The notes: a model not told the origin generated them from the letters alone. A stretch of DNA of 64,000 nucleotides from Albibacterium sp963696875 (GCA_963696875.1 CAVOLQ010000007.1:124001-188000); one strand, 5' to 3'; positions 40,035 through 50,343 are shown, counted from the first letter of the stretch. A program made the numbers and translations.

Positions 40035-42563
40035 ATGATTAAATACATTACTTTCGGAACATTATTATGTGTCTTTTTAACTTTAGGATGCATGGTAAAT
40101 CAAGCCCAGGAATCACCAGGTGTGTTAAGCCTTGACTGGAAAATTATTGAGGATAATCATAATGGATCCAATCAAACACTTTCATTATTAACGATCAAGA
40201 ATAACTCTTCTGATACGCTATTGAATAATAATTGGACGATTCATTTTAATGGCGGAGGTGCAAAAATAGCCGACGTAGATACCAATTTTGTCAACATTGA
40301 ATTCATAAATGGCGATTTTTACAAAATGCTTCCTAAAAGTGATTGGATTGCTTTGGCCCCAGATTCTTCAATTCAAATCTCTGTATTGACCAGAAAGCTA
40401 AATAATATTATTGATGTACCGAAGGGGTTTTATTTGGTTACTAACACCTATCCAAATGGCATTTCTTTGCCGTTTGAACTGGATCATTACTCGAAGGCTG
40501 ACTCGACTGAGATGGAAATTGCCAAGAGGAATTATATGTTAAATGAAGGGATTCAGGAGATGAACTTAGCAGATTTACCACCCCTCATTCCTACACCAGT
40601 AAGCTATGAATATACATCCGATATTTTTGAAATAGGATCGAACATAACAATTGTCACTGATTCTGACTTTGAAAGCGAAGCTGCGTTTTTACAAAGTGAA
40701 TTGTCGAAAGTATTGACGGGTAGCCCAAAAATAGTAAAGGAAAAGAAGGATAAAGCCATTAGTTTGAAGAAGGGGCCAACAAAAAACGAAGAAGGTTATG
40801 AATTGAAGGTAGCTGCGGATGGTATACTAATACAAGCATCTACACCGGCAGGAATTTTCTACGGAATTCAATCCCTGAAAAACTTACTGCCAAGTAAGGC
40901 GTGGAAAGAAAGGCAATCAACGATTACTTTAAAAGGCGTAAAAATTGTAGATGCTCCTCGCTTTGGCCATCGTGCCGTCATGCTTGATGTGTCCAGAAAC
41001 TTTCAAACAAAGGAACAAGTATTAAAAGTGCTGGATTTACTCGCTCTATACAAAGTGAACATCATGCACTTTCACTTGAACGAAGATGAGGCGTGGCGTT
41101 TAGAAATCCCCGGTCTACCAGAGTTGACCGAAGTAGGTAGCAGAAGAGGCCATACCAAAGATGAGTTGGAAAACCTTATGCCTTCTTATGGTTCAGGACC
41201 AGATATTTCAAACAAAGCGGGAAGTGGTTTTTACAGCAAAGCTGATTTTATCGAAATTTTAAAATATGCAAAACAAAGACATATCCAAGTAATTCCCGAA
41301 GTTGAAACTCCAGGGCATGCACGGGCGGCTATCAAGTCCATGTACGCAAGATATGTGAAGTATTCCAAAGAAGGAGACACGATAACAGCAAAACAATACC
41401 TCTTAAGAGATTTGAATGATCAATCGATATTTAGATCTGTACAGCATTGGAATGATAATATCATAGATGTCGCCCTACCCTCCACTTATACTTTTTTAGA
41501 AAAAGTTACGGATGAAATCATCAATATGTACAAAGAAGCCAACGCTCCACTAAAAACGATTCATTTTGGTGGAGACGAGGTGCCTAACGGGGTCTGGGAA
41601 AAATCGCCGTCCTACCTGAGCTTGAAGGCTTCTGATAGCAGCATATCAACAGCAGATGATTTGTGGTATTACTTTTTCAATAAGATCAATAAGATGTTGA
41701 AGGCCCGCAATCTTTATCTTTCAGGATGGGAAGAAATCGGAATGAAAAAGGTTGAAATTGACGGAAGAAAAAGGATGGTTGTTGAACCTCGCTTTGCTAA
41801 CGAGAATTTTCATGTAGATGTATGGAATAACCTTGGGCAGAACGAAGACCTTGCCTATCGATTGGCAAACGAAGGTTACAAAGTCGTTTTGACAAATGTT
41901 ACTAATTTTTATTTCGACTTGGCCTATAATCATAGTTTTTATGAAGTTGGACAATATTGGGGTGGCTACGTTGATCTGGATAAACCTTTCCGTTTTATAC
42001 CTTATAATTATTATAAAAATCAAATTGATTACAATACTGGGAGTTTGATTAGTATGGATCGCTATGCCAATCGTGTACGCTTAAACGATTCTGCAAAAGA
42101 CAATATTGTAGGGATACAAGCCCCTCTTTGGAGCGAGATCATTATTAGTCCAGAGAGGATGGAGTATCTTTTACTGCCAAAATTATTTGGATTAGCCGAG
42201 AGAGCTTGGGCTGAAGATCCAAGTTGGTCGGTAGAGACGGATGAGGGAAAAGCACAAACGGAATATGCCCATGCCTGGTCCGTTTTCGTTAACGAGGTCG
42301 GGAAAAGAGAATTACCAAAACTAGATCATTATGCAGGCGGGTTTAATTACCGAATTCCGACAGTTGGTATTGCAGAAAAAGAAGGTAAGCTTCACGCGAA
42401 TATTCAACTGCCCGGTATGACGATAAGATATTCAGTCGATGGAAGCGAACCGACTATGCAAAGCCCTGTTTATGAAAATCCTATACCTGCATCAGGCAAA
42501 ATTTCTTTTAGAGCATTTAATGAAGAGGGCAGAGGAGGAAGAACGGTGAGCTTTACACCTTAA
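40035..42563 (+). CDS. Beta-N-acetylhexosaminidase, GH20
   Basis: An 842-residue exo-hexosaminidase releasing terminal GlcNAc or GalNAc. It has an N-terminal signal with a possible lipobox (FLTLGC, Cys near 19), a chitobiase N-terminal carbohydrate-binding domain (about 30-165), the GH20b domain (about 185-310), and the TIM barrel with the catalytic Asp-Glu pair in IHFGGDEVPNGVWE (near 514), plus a barrel-end motif GLAERAWAEDPSW. The last 65 residues form the chitobiase C-terminal domain (RYSVDGSEPTMQSPVY). Probably works in the periplasm. It is followed 36 bases later by an amidase gene. Confidence 0.96.
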   Translation: MIKYITFGTLLCVFLTLGCMVNQAQESPGVLSLDWKIIEDNHNGSNQTLSLLTIKNNSSDTLLNNNWTIHFNGGGAKIADVDTNFVNIEFINGDFYKMLPKSDWIALAPDSSIQISVLTRKLNNIIDVPKGFYLVTNTYPNGISLPFELDHYSKADSTEMEIAKRNYMLNEGIQEMNLADLPPLIPTPVSYEYTSDIFEIGSNITIVTDSDFESEAAFLQSELSKVLTGSPKIVKEKKDKAISLKKGPTKNEEGYELKVAADGILIQASTPAGIFYGIQSLKNLLPSKAWKERQSTITLKGVKIVDAPRFGHRAVMLDVSRNFQTKEQVLKVLDLLALYKVNIMHFHLNEDEAWRLEIPGLPELTEVGSRRGHTKDELENLMPSYGSGPDISNKAGSGFYSKADFIEILKYAKQRHIQVIPEVETPGHARAAIKSMYARYVKYSKEGDTITAKQYLLRDLNDQSIFRSVQHWNDNIIDVALPSTYTFLEKVTDEIINMYKEANAPLKTIHFGGDEVPNGVWEKSPSYLSLKASDSSISTADDLWYYFFNKINKMLKARNLYLSGWEEIGMKKVEIDGRKRMVVEPRFANENFHVDVWNNLGQNEDLAYRLANEGYKVVLTNVTNFYFDLAYNHSFYEVGQYWGGYVDLDKPFRFIPYNYYKNQIDYNTGSLISMDRYANRVRLNDSAKDNIVGIQAPLWSEIIISPERMEYLLLPKLFGLAERAWAEDPSWSVETDEGKAQTEYAHAWSVFVNEVGKRELPKLDHYAGGFNYRIPTVGIAEKEGKLHANIQLPGMTIRYSVDGSEPTMQSPVYENPIPASGKISFRAFNEEGRGGRTVSFTP

Positions 42564-42599
42564 TCTAAACATAAAAAGAAATAATTTAATTAAACAGGT

Positions 42600-43586
42600 A
42601 TGCAGTTTCGCTTTTTTTTCCTATTCCTTGTATCGAGCCTTTTTATATCGAAAAGTTTTTCTCAAGAGCAAGTTAGTCCTTTAATAGGCAAAATTATTTG
42701 TATTGATGCAGGGCATGGAGGCACGGCTAAAACGGATAGTTACCGTGTAGGGGCGCTTGGTGAACGTGAAGAGTGGGTCAACTTAAGAGTTGCCTTAATC
42801 CTTCAAGAATTGCTTGAAGAAAAAGGCGCCAAAGTGATTATGACACGCATAGACGATGAACATATCCCCCTCGCACAACGAGCTCAAATTGCAAAAGACG
42901 GCCAAGCCGATTTGTTTTTATCCATACACCACAATGCAACAGCTGATCCAAAAGTTAATTTCCCTATTGTGTATTTTAGTGGAAATGCATCAGAGAACTT
43001 GGCCGGGGTATTGCTCGGGAAGGAGATCGCAAAAGCCCTGGTCAGCAATCTATATAATGGTAAATCTCCGGTTAGTGTGGTATCCGATCACACGATCTTT
43101 CCAACAGGTGGCGCTTCGGTTTTACGAGAAACCTATGGTATTCCAGGGGTGTTAGCCGAGGCATCATTCTTTACCAATATAGACGAAGAGAAAAGATTGA
43201 AGCAGTCGGAATATAATCAGCAAGAAGCCCTAGGCTATTTAGCTGCATTAGAAAATTTCTTTAGTACATCTGTTCCTAAGATTATTGATAAAAACTCGTT
43301 GGCATATGTGAAGCCTTTTCCAGTTTTTCAAGAAGCAGAACGTATGAGCCCGGTTGCACAGTTGTGGTACCAAGATTTTATTGATGGTGAACGTTTGATG
43401 AAACGCAGAGGCAAAAAATCCCTCCAAAAGGCTTATGATCTTTTTACTCGATCAGCCCGTTCTTTCCCTGATTCTTATGTAGCAAGAGACAGCCATGTGA
43501 ATCGTGCAATCATCTTAAGGAAACTTGATAAAATTGAAGAAGCAGAGCAAGCAGAAATAAGAGTCTCCGAATTTTTTACTGAGTAA
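42600..43586 (+). CDS. N-acetylmuramoyl-L-alanine amidase (amidase_3 family)
   Basis: A 328-residue secreted zinc amidase that cleaves between MurNAc and the peptide stem. A signal peptide (MQFRFFFLFLVSSLFISKSFS) precedes the catalytic domain. Zinc and catalytic residues are visible in CIDAGHGGTAKTD (His), GEREEWVNLR (Glu), LFLSIHHNAT (His) and GVLAEASFFTN (Glu). The C-terminal 100 residues (VAQLWYQDFIDGERLMKRRGK onward) resemble a short helical repeat region. Its neighbour, a GH20 hexosaminidase, suggests amino-sugar or cell-wall recycling. Confidence 0.93.
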   Translation: MQFRFFFLFLVSSLFISKSFSQEQVSPLIGKIICIDAGHGGTAKTDSYRVGALGEREEWVNLRVALILQELLEEKGAKVIMTRIDDEHIPLAQRAQIAKDGQADLFLSIHHNATADPKVNFPIVYFSGNASENLAGVLLGKEIAKALVSNLYNGKSPVSVVSDHTIFPTGGASVLRETYGIPGVLAEASFFTNIDEEKRLKQSEYNQQEALGYLAALENFFSTSVPKIIDKNSLAYVKPFPVFQEAERMSPVAQLWYQDFIDGERLMKRRGKKSLQKAYDLFTRSARSFPDSYVARDSHVNRAIILRKLDKIEEAEQAEIRVSEFFTE

Positions 43587-43611
43587 TTAATCAGTCAGGT
43601 TTTGCTGTAGT

Positions 43612-43665
43612 AAGACCCAAAATAATGTTAATCTTAAAGACAGAATTAACCTTATTTTGGGTCTT
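43612..43665. terminator. Bidirectional terminator between the amidase and GH109 genes
   Basis: A 21-base arm (43612-43632, aagacccaaaataatgttaat) pairs with 43645-43665 with one mismatch and a 12-base loop. The AT-rich outer half can serve as a T-tract on either strand. It separates convergent genes. Confidence 0.8.
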
Positions 43666-43719
43666 GTGATTTAGATGAATTGCTTAATGCAACTGGCATG
43701 AGATCCAGTCATTGCATTT

Positions 43720-45156
43720 TTAAGCCTTTACGCCAGTATTTCCACCTTCTTTCATTAGGATGTCTACTGGAGTATTTGTTATCCAAGATCCACGTGTAAA
43801 GTCAGGAACGTCGATTGAGTTCGAACGGTTATTAATAGAAATTTCGCTAAGTGGGAAAATAGAACTCCATAAAGCAGCATCGTAAACGTCTTGATCAAGC
43901 GGCAAACCATTTCTCAAGCAGTCAATTGTTCTCCAATCCATTAAGAAGTCCATTCCTCCATGGCCGCCTACTTTTTTTGCCATTTCGCCAATTTTCTTCA
44001 CGATATTTGGACTGTATTTTTCTTCCAAGGCTTTCATTTCCTCATCTGTAGCCCATCCTTTATGGCTTAAAGATATTTTTCCAGGTAATGGATACTTTAA
44101 CGCGGTACCTTTTGTGCCACTTAGTAAGTGGATTCTCGAATAAGGGCGAGGGGAAGTTACATCATGCTGAACCATAATTGTTTTTCCTTTATGGGTGCGA
44201 ATGGTAGTGGTATTCATGTTTCCTCTGAATTTTTTATCAGCGAATTGAGCATAGAATTTGTCCGTAGCTGCAAGTTCCTTCGCTTTTTCTCCCATCATAA
44301 AATCATTAGAGGAAACGGATACTAAGAAATCCATTTTGTCCCCACGATTAATGTCTAAAGCTTGGCAGATTGGACCTAAACCGTGTGTAGGGTAAAGGCT
44401 TCCGTTTCTGCTGATATTTTGTTTTAATCTCCACATGTCCCAATATTGTTCCTTATCGAAATTATGATCAAGAAGGTCATGGATATAAGCTCCCTCTACG
44501 TGCATTATTTCACCAAATAGTCCTTGACGGGCCATGTTTAGTGTTAATAGCTCAAAAAAGTCGTAGCAGCAGTTTTCCAACATCATGCAATGCTTTTTCG
44601 TTCTTTCTGAGGTTTCTACGAGCTGCCATGCTTCTTCTAAAGTTGTCGCTGCAGGTACTTCAACACATACGTGTTTGCCTTGGTTCATAGCATAAAGAGC
44701 CATGGGGGTGTGGAGTTCCCAAGGGGTGGCGATGTACACTAAATCGATGTCTTTCCTATCGCATAATTTTTTCCATTCTTCAGAATCGCCATTATAGACG
44801 GTTGGCTTTTGGCCAGTCTCTTTGAGTCTAGCCATTACTTTATCGGTTTCTTTAACGGTAATATCGCTAATGGCTTTAATCTCTACTTTTTCAATTCTGC
44901 TCATTCTCGAGACAGCACCCGCTCCACGGCTTCCAGTTCCGATAAATCCTACACGTACAACATCTAATTTAGGAGCGGCATAGCCCGACATATTAAATGT
45001 TTTGTTACGGGAAGCACCACGGCTATTAATCAATCTGTTAATATCGGCAGTCGTATGCACTTCTTCATTTGCAAAACTTTTTAGGAATCCTCCTCCCGCA
45101 ACTGTTAAGCCAGCAAGGCCTCCAAGTTTTAAAAAATCTCTTCTGTTGTTTTTCAT
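43720..45156 (-). CDS. GH109-type Gfo/Idh/MocA protein, NAD-dependent alpha-N-acetylgalactosaminidase-like
   Basis: A 478-residue protein. The N terminus has a Tat signal (NNRRDFLKLGGLAGL). It resembles GH109 enzymes such as the Elizabethkingia blood-group-A glycosidase, which use tightly bound NAD and a redox mechanism. Shared segments are the Rossmann VGFIGTGSRGAG, ATPWELHTPMALYAMNQGKH, LYPTHGLGPICQALDINRGD, GHGGMDFLMDW and LPLDQDVYDAALW. The His in YPTHGLGP is the family's active-site His. Convergent with the amidase and divergent from susC; together they suggest processing of GalNAc- or GlcNAc-containing glycans. The exact substrate is inference. Confidence 0.88.
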   Translation of the reverse strand: MKNNRRDFLKLGGLAGLTVAGGGFLKSFANEEVHTTADINRLINSRGASRNKTFNMSGYAAPKLDVVRVGFIGTGSRGAGAVSRMSRIEKVEIKAISDITVKETDKVMARLKETGQKPTVYNGDSEEWKKLCDRKDIDLVYIATPWELHTPMALYAMNQGKHVCVEVPAATTLEEAWQLVETSERTKKHCMMLENCCYDFFELLTLNMARQGLFGEIMHVEGAYIHDLLDHNFDKEQYWDMWRLKQNISRNGSLYPTHGLGPICQALDINRGDKMDFLVSVSSNDFMMGEKAKELAATDKFYAQFADKKFRGNMNTTTIRTHKGKTIMVQHDVTSPRPYSRIHLLSGTKGTALKYPLPGKISLSHKGWATDEEMKALEEKYSPNIVKKIGEMAKKVGGHGGMDFLMDWRTIDCLRNGLPLDQDVYDAALWSSIFPLSEISINNRSNSIDVPDFTRGSWITNTPVDILMKEGGNTGVKA

Positions 45157-45160
45157 GGAT

Positions 45161-45240
45161 TGTTATTAATGAGTGTTCGTTTTTATTTGTATTAATGAGC
45201 TCGTATCACTCGGTTATTGATGAATATTCGTTTTTATTGA
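45161..45240. repeat. Pair of 29-base direct repeats upstream of the GH109 gene
   Basis: Bases 45161-45189 and 45212-45240 agree at 24 of 29 positions, sharing ttcgtttttatt, with a period of 51 bases. They lie 5-84 bases upstream of the GH109 start codon, where a regulator of the divergent GH109 and susC genes could bind. The rest of 45241-45618 is AT-rich, with one small palindrome (caatcgattg, 45382-45391). Confidence 0.5.
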
Positions 45241-45618
45241 CAAAAAATGAGTTCTTGTAATTGCAGCTTGTCATTTTTGCTTTGTGTTATTTATTAAAAG
45301 TTCTTTTCTGCTAAAGACTTGATACTAATTGCAAAACAAGGATACAATTTAAATATAGCAGTGCCAAATAATTTCCTATAACAATCGATTGCGTAATATT
45401 CATCAGAATAAATGTTTGAATGGCAATAAAGTCACGATCGCAAAACTTTTGATAGCTCCATTTTAGAGATTATTTACCTAAGGAAACTTTCCCTTTTATA
45501 TATGTTTTTTTTCGTTTTTTTTAAACTACCTGTTTTTTTAAGTCTTATGTTTGTGCAAAATTTCACACTATTTAGAAATAGTCTAATTAAACAACTAATA
45601 AAACAACATATAAACAAC

Positions 45619-48600
45619 ATGTACTATAAAAGTTTATTGCCTGTTATTATTTTAATAGTTCTATACACAAGCGCCTTTTGTGATGCTATTCGTCCCATAG
45701 AGGGCAAGGTTTATGAACAGGAAACAGGATTCGTACTTGCTGGAGCAAGTATATATATTAAAGAGACGAAGCAAAATACAGTTTCAAAATCGGATGGAAG
45801 TTATCATATTAATGCTGAAGTTGGTCAAACTTTAGTTTTCGGCTACCTTGGTATGGTTTCGCAAGAAGTAACGGTTACCGTAAATAGTGCTAACATCGAT
45901 GTGGAACTTTTTATCGATACTCGCCAATTAACTGAAGTTGTCATTACTGGTGCATTGGGCATTAAGCGCACCTCTCGAGAAATGGGTGCTTCCGCACAAT
46001 TTATCGATAATCAAACCTTAAACGAAGGCAAAACCGTTAACCCCCTGTTTGGATTAACAAGTAAGGTTGCTGGTCTAAGAATTAATATGTACGACAGTAA
46101 GGTAGATCCGGCGGCTCAAATTACATTACGCGGTACTCGTTCTCTTCAACGTAGTGCAGGTATTGACGGAAGAAATCCGAATGCCCCATTGTATGTTGTA
46201 GACGGTATTCCTATTCCAGATATTGGCCGTCTGAATCCTAATGATATCGAAAGTATTACCGTTTTGAAAGGCGCAAATGCGGCAGCCTTATATGGTTCAG
46301 AAGGAGTGAATGGTGCTATTATGATTACAACTAAATCGGGTCAGCGTGGCAGGGGCTCAGTCAGTTTTAGCAATACAACTACTTTCTCTAATGCTTATTT
46401 GTTGCCTACAGCACAAAGCATTTATGGGCAAGGAAGTAATGGGAAGTATAATCCGGAAACTTTTGAATCTTGGGGAGATAGGTTCGATGGTCAAATGCGC
46501 CCTTGGGGTCCTAGGCTTCCTGATGGCAACCAGCCTGAATTGCTTTATGCAGCACCAGCAAGCGATAGTCGTCTTAACTTATTCCAAACAGGTGTCAATG
46601 TGCAGAATGATATTTCTTTTTCGGGAGGCGACGAAAGGAGTACCTATTATCTCTCTGCACAGCAAGTGAGCCAAAAGGGAATTATTCCAGAAGATAAAAA
46701 CGATCGTATAAACCTACGTTTCAATGGAACTCGACAGTTTGGAAAGTTGAAAACGGCCTATAATGTTAATTATATAAATAATAAAAAGAACATTACACCT
46801 GATGGACCTTGGATCGGTGCTTATCGGATGCCCGCAAACTTTAACTATGATCTTATAAAAGATTGGCAAGATCCTAATTCACCAGGGAATTTAAATAATT
46901 ATTTTATCTCGAATGAAAGTTGGTTAAGAAATCCCTATTTCTTGATAGACAACCTCAGGGATGAAAGTAATCAACAAATTATAAATGGTAAAATTGATTT
47001 GGATTATGAATTTACAGACTGGTTTAGCGCCTTATATAGAGTAGGGTTGTATAGTTTAAATGATCAAACGCGTAATAGCACACGGAAGTTTCAAACGAAA
47101 AGGGCAAATAATACGATTGGAGCAGTAAATGATGGTAGTAATAACTATCAACGCTTCAACAGCGATTTAATTTTGAAATTTAAGAAGGATTTTGGTGATT
47201 TTTCGGGTCGTTTATTACTTGGACAAAACATACGTACAGATTATAGAAAAACTCATAATTTAGCAGCAAATAATCTACTATATCCAGATGTTATAAATCC
47301 TAACAGTAGGGTTGGCGAATTAAGCGGAAATGCTGCTATTTCGGAGCAACGCTCAATTGCCGGCTATGGTGAGTTGATGTTGGGTTATAAAAATTATCTA
47401 TACCTTACTTTTACAGGTAGGAATGATTGGGTTTCGACCCTAAGCCCTGAAAATAATTCTTATTTCTACCCTGGAATAAGTGCTTCATTCATTGCCAGTG
47501 ATGCGCTTGAATTTATTAGAAATGCAGATCAAATTTCTTTTCTGAAAATCTACTCTTCGTGGAATAAAACTGGGAATGTTACTTTGACTCCCTATCAATT
47601 AAATAACAGCTATAGCCAATCTAATGGCTTCCCATTTGGGAATTTAGAGGGTTTTTTACCGAGTTTAATAAATCCTAACCCTAACATTAAACCCGAATTT
47701 GTTATGTCTTTTGAAGCCGGTCTACAGTTTGGATTATTCAATAACCGTTTGAATTTTGATGGAGCTTATGTTTTCTCTGATTCAGACGGACAAATTTTTA
47801 ATGCACCCGTTTCCACTGCGTCGGGTTACAATTCTGCTTATGTCAATTCTGGCCGCTTAACTAATAATATTATCGAACTTAGTATTAACGGCGATATTAT
47901 TAGAAATAGCAATGTACGCTGGAACCTAGGAGCTAATTTTGCTTATAATAAAAATGTCGTTAAGGAGCTTTATACAGAAGCAGATACAAGGTATAAAGCG
48001 AATTTTAGGCAGTCTTATACTTTTGTTGGTGAACAATATCCTAGCCTTTGGGTAAGCGATTATGAGCGAGATTATACAGGTAAATTATCAGGGGCAAGTA
48101 CCGAAGATGATCCAATTTACATAAATCCAAAGCAAGGCAATGTGGTAGTTGATGCAAAAGGCAACCCTATAAAAGCAACGAATAACGTTATTTTAGGTAC
48201 GCTAATTCCTCCTTATTTAATGGGCTTGAATACTCAGTTTGAATATAAAAATATTAGTATCGGTGCGCAATTTGATGCGCGATGGGGCGCTTGGATGTAT
48301 TCAGAAGTAGTGCCGGCTATGTTTGAGTTTGGTACACATCCAGAAACAGCCATTCATGGTAGGGGAGAAAACGCTTTTGTGTGGCCGAATTCGGTTGTCA
48401 AAAATGCAAATGGTACCTATAGTCCTAACACAATGCCTGTACCGAATTCTGGCAAGGAATTCTGGAATGATCAAGGGAAAATACAAAGTAACACAGCTGT
48501 TAAATCCGATTTCTTGAAGCTTAGGGAATTAAGCATCCGTTATTCTTTACCTGCGTCTTTGCTTGCCGCTCAAAACGTGGTTCGAGGAGCTTCAATTGGA

Positions 48601-48750
48601 CTTATAGGCACTAACCTATTCATTATACGTCATAAGGATAATGATATTGGCGATCCAGAATACCTTTATAACAATACGGATGGCTATAGCAGTTTCCGTC
48701 AGATTCCTCCTATGAGAACGTTTGGTTTTAACTTAAGTGTTAACTTTTAG
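45619..48750 (+). CDS. SusC/RagA-family TonB-linked outer-membrane receptor
   Basis: A 1,043-residue TonB-dependent transporter. The chosen ATG at 45619 gives a signal peptide (MYYKSLLPVIILIVLYTSAF); an upstream extension to 45502 is less likely. It has an N-terminal carboxypeptidase-regulatory-like beta domain (about 26-105), a plug (about 115-225, with PLYVVDGIPIPDIG and LYGSEGVNGAIMITTKSG) and a 22-strand barrel ending in FGFNLSVNF. It forms the uptake pore with the SusD-like lipoprotein 75 bases downstream. The neighbours point to amino-sugar glycans as ligand, but that is inference. Confidence 0.96.
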   Translation: MYYKSLLPVIILIVLYTSAFCDAIRPIEGKVYEQETGFVLAGASIYIKETKQNTVSKSDGSYHINAEVGQTLVFGYLGMVSQEVTVTVNSANIDVELFIDTRQLTEVVITGALGIKRTSREMGASAQFIDNQTLNEGKTVNPLFGLTSKVAGLRINMYDSKVDPAAQITLRGTRSLQRSAGIDGRNPNAPLYVVDGIPIPDIGRLNPNDIESITVLKGANAAALYGSEGVNGAIMITTKSGQRGRGSVSFSNTTTFSNAYLLPTAQSIYGQGSNGKYNPETFESWGDRFDGQMRPWGPRLPDGNQPELLYAAPASDSRLNLFQTGVNVQNDISFSGGDERSTYYLSAQQVSQKGIIPEDKNDRINLRFNGTRQFGKLKTAYNVNYINNKKNITPDGPWIGAYRMPANFNYDLIKDWQDPNSPGNLNNYFISNESWLRNPYFLIDNLRDESNQQIINGKIDLDYEFTDWFSALYRVGLYSLNDQTRNSTRKFQTKRANNTIGAVNDGSNNYQRFNSDLILKFKKDFGDFSGRLLLGQNIRTDYRKTHNLAANNLLYPDVINPNSRVGELSGNAAISEQRSIAGYGELMLGYKNYLYLTFTGRNDWVSTLSPENNSYFYPGISASFIASDALEFIRNADQISFLKIYSSWNKTGNVTLTPYQLNNSYSQSNGFPFGNLEGFLPSLINPNPNIKPEFVMSFEAGLQFGLFNNRLNFDGAYVFSDSDGQIFNAPVSTASGYNSAYVNSGRLTNNIIELSINGDIIRNSNVRWNLGANFAYNKNVVKELYTEADTRYKANFRQSYTFVGEQYPSLWVSDYERDYTGKLSGASTEDDPIYINPKQGNVVVDAKGNPIKATNNVILGTLIPPYLMGLNTQFEYKNISIGAQFDARWGAWMYSEVVPAMFEFGTHPETAIHGRGENAFVWPNSVVKNANGTYSPNTMPVPNSGKEFWNDQGKIQSNTAVKSDFLKLRELSIRYSLPASLLAAQNVVRGASIGLIGTNLFIIRHKDNDIGDPEYLYNNTDGYSSFRQIPPMRTFGFNLSVNF

Positions 48751-48825
48751 GCTGTGAGGGCTTCGAGAAGTGTCTTAAGGGTAGAAAAATAGGGAGTTAA
48801 AACAATAAAATTAAAAGGTTTTAAA

Positions 48826-50343
48826 ATGATGAAAACGATAAAAAATAGATGGATTGCGGTTTTGTTGATCGTAACCGTATTCAGTTCTTGCGAAAAGTTT
48901 TTGGATGTAAATGATAATCCCAATGATCCAGGGGTCACGACTTTGCCTTTAAGCGCAAAATTTCCAGCCGCGTTGGTATCCACAGTTAATCAAGAAACCC
49001 TTCAACTTAATCAAATCGGTGGCTTCTTTGGTGGATATTGGGGAACCTCTAATAATGGAAGTTCATCATTTTATGACTTGAAAACATATAATGGATCAAG
49101 CATCCGTAATCAACGAGGCGGTATTCCGGTTTGGGAGAATGGTTTCAACAACGTCCTGTATTTCCAATTAATTAAAGACGAAGCGACAGCAGCAAATGAC
49201 CGATTTTATGCGGGTGCTTCCAAGATTATGCAGGGATGGTTATTTTTGCGTTTAGTAGATGTGTATAATAATATTCCATTTGATGAAGCCGCAAAAGGGT
49301 CGTCGGCTAATGCTCCAAAATACGAGGATGGTAAAACAGTTTACCAAAAGGCAGTAAATCTGATCACTGAAGGAATACATGACATTAAAAACTCTTCAGA
49401 GATTGGTGTTCGTTCTGATGACGTACTTTTTAAAGGCGATAGACAGAAGTGGGCTAAGATGGGTAACACAGTCAAACTGCGAGCTTTAATCCGCCAGAGT
49501 GAAATGAGTGATCAAGGGTATATCAGTTCAGAAATCGCTAAAATTGAGGAAGAGGGAAGTGGTTTCTTAGGAATTGGCGAATATGCATCTGTAGACCCCG
49601 GCTATCAAAATTCCACAGGGAAGCTTAATCCTTTCTGGGAAAATTATTATAGAGACGTAACAGGCGCTTCTACTGCCAACTATCGGATGATTCGTCCAAC
49701 CGAATACCTCTTAAATCAGTATAAAGTAAGGAACGATCCACGCTTACAGAAACTCTATGTGGCGGTAGACGGAAAATATAAAGGCGTGATTTTTGGTAAC
49801 CCGGATGCTGGTAATCCTGAATATAACGAGGGAAACACCTCTACTTTTAAAGGGCCTTTGGAGAATAATGGGAATCCTAGCGGTTTATTTAAAAGATATA
49901 ACCAACCTAGTGTCTTGTTAAGTTCATTTGAGAGTTTATTCTTGCAAGCTGAGGCGGCGCAAAGAGGATGGATTAAAGGATCAGCTAAGACCTTTTATGA
50001 GCAAGCGATTCAAGAGTCATTCCTATACTTGAGTGTTCCAACATCAGAGTTTTCTTCATATAATGCGCAAGCCATAGTTAACTTTGATCATGCTTCGGAA
50101 AAGATTGAACGAATTATCGAGCAAAAATGGCTAGCATTAAATAGCGTTAGTAGTATTGAGGCATGGAATGATTATAGACGATTAGGCATCCCTTCTTTCC
50201 CAGGCACTGCAGCTACCGGGATTGACGGTCGCCCGTTACGATTTATGTATCCAGAAACTGAACGAGGTGCTAACGGAGTTAACGCCGCTGCTCAAGGAAG
50301 CGACTTAATGATACAAGACAAGGTTTGGTGGGATAAGGATTAG
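48826..50343 (+). CDS. SusD/RagB-family nutrient-binding lipoprotein
   Basis: A 505-residue surface lipoprotein. Its signal peptide ends in a lipobox (VTVFSSCEKF, Cys near 24) followed by the family motif LDVNDNPNDPG. It contains helical TPR-like segments (YAGASKIMQGWLFLRLVD) and the C-terminal region IIEQKWLALNSVSSIEAWNDYRR. It captures the glycan and hands it to the SusC pore. A start at the second Met (48829) is equally possible. Confidence 0.95.
   Translation: MMKTIKNRWIAVLLIVTVFSSCEKFLDVNDNPNDPGVTTLPLSAKFPAALVSTVNQETLQLNQIGGFFGGYWGTSNNGSSSFYDLKTYNGSSIRNQRGGIPVWENGFNNVLYFQLIKDEATAANDRFYAGASKIMQGWLFLRLVDVYNNIPFDEAAKGSSANAPKYEDGKTVYQKAVNLITEGIHDIKNSSEIGVRSDDVLFKGDRQKWAKMGNTVKLRALIRQSEMSDQGYISSEIAKIEEEGSGFLGIGEYASVDPGYQNSTGKLNPFWENYYRDVTGASTANYRMIRPTEYLLNQYKVRNDPRLQKLYVAVDGKYKGVIFGNPDAGNPEYNEGNTSTFKGPLENNGNPSGLFKRYNQPSVLLSSFESLFLQAEAAQRGWIKGSAKTFYEQAIQESFLYLSVPTSEFSSYNAQAIVNFDHASEKIERIIEQKWLALNSVSSIEAWNDYRRLGIPSFPGTAATGIDGRPLRFMYPETERGANGVNAAAQGSDLMIQDKVWWDKD

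Noticed and set aside
45382..45391. caatcgattg palindrome as a LacI-family operator
   Set aside because: A 10-bp palindrome is expected by chance about once in 1 kb, and there is no second copy or known regulator nearby.
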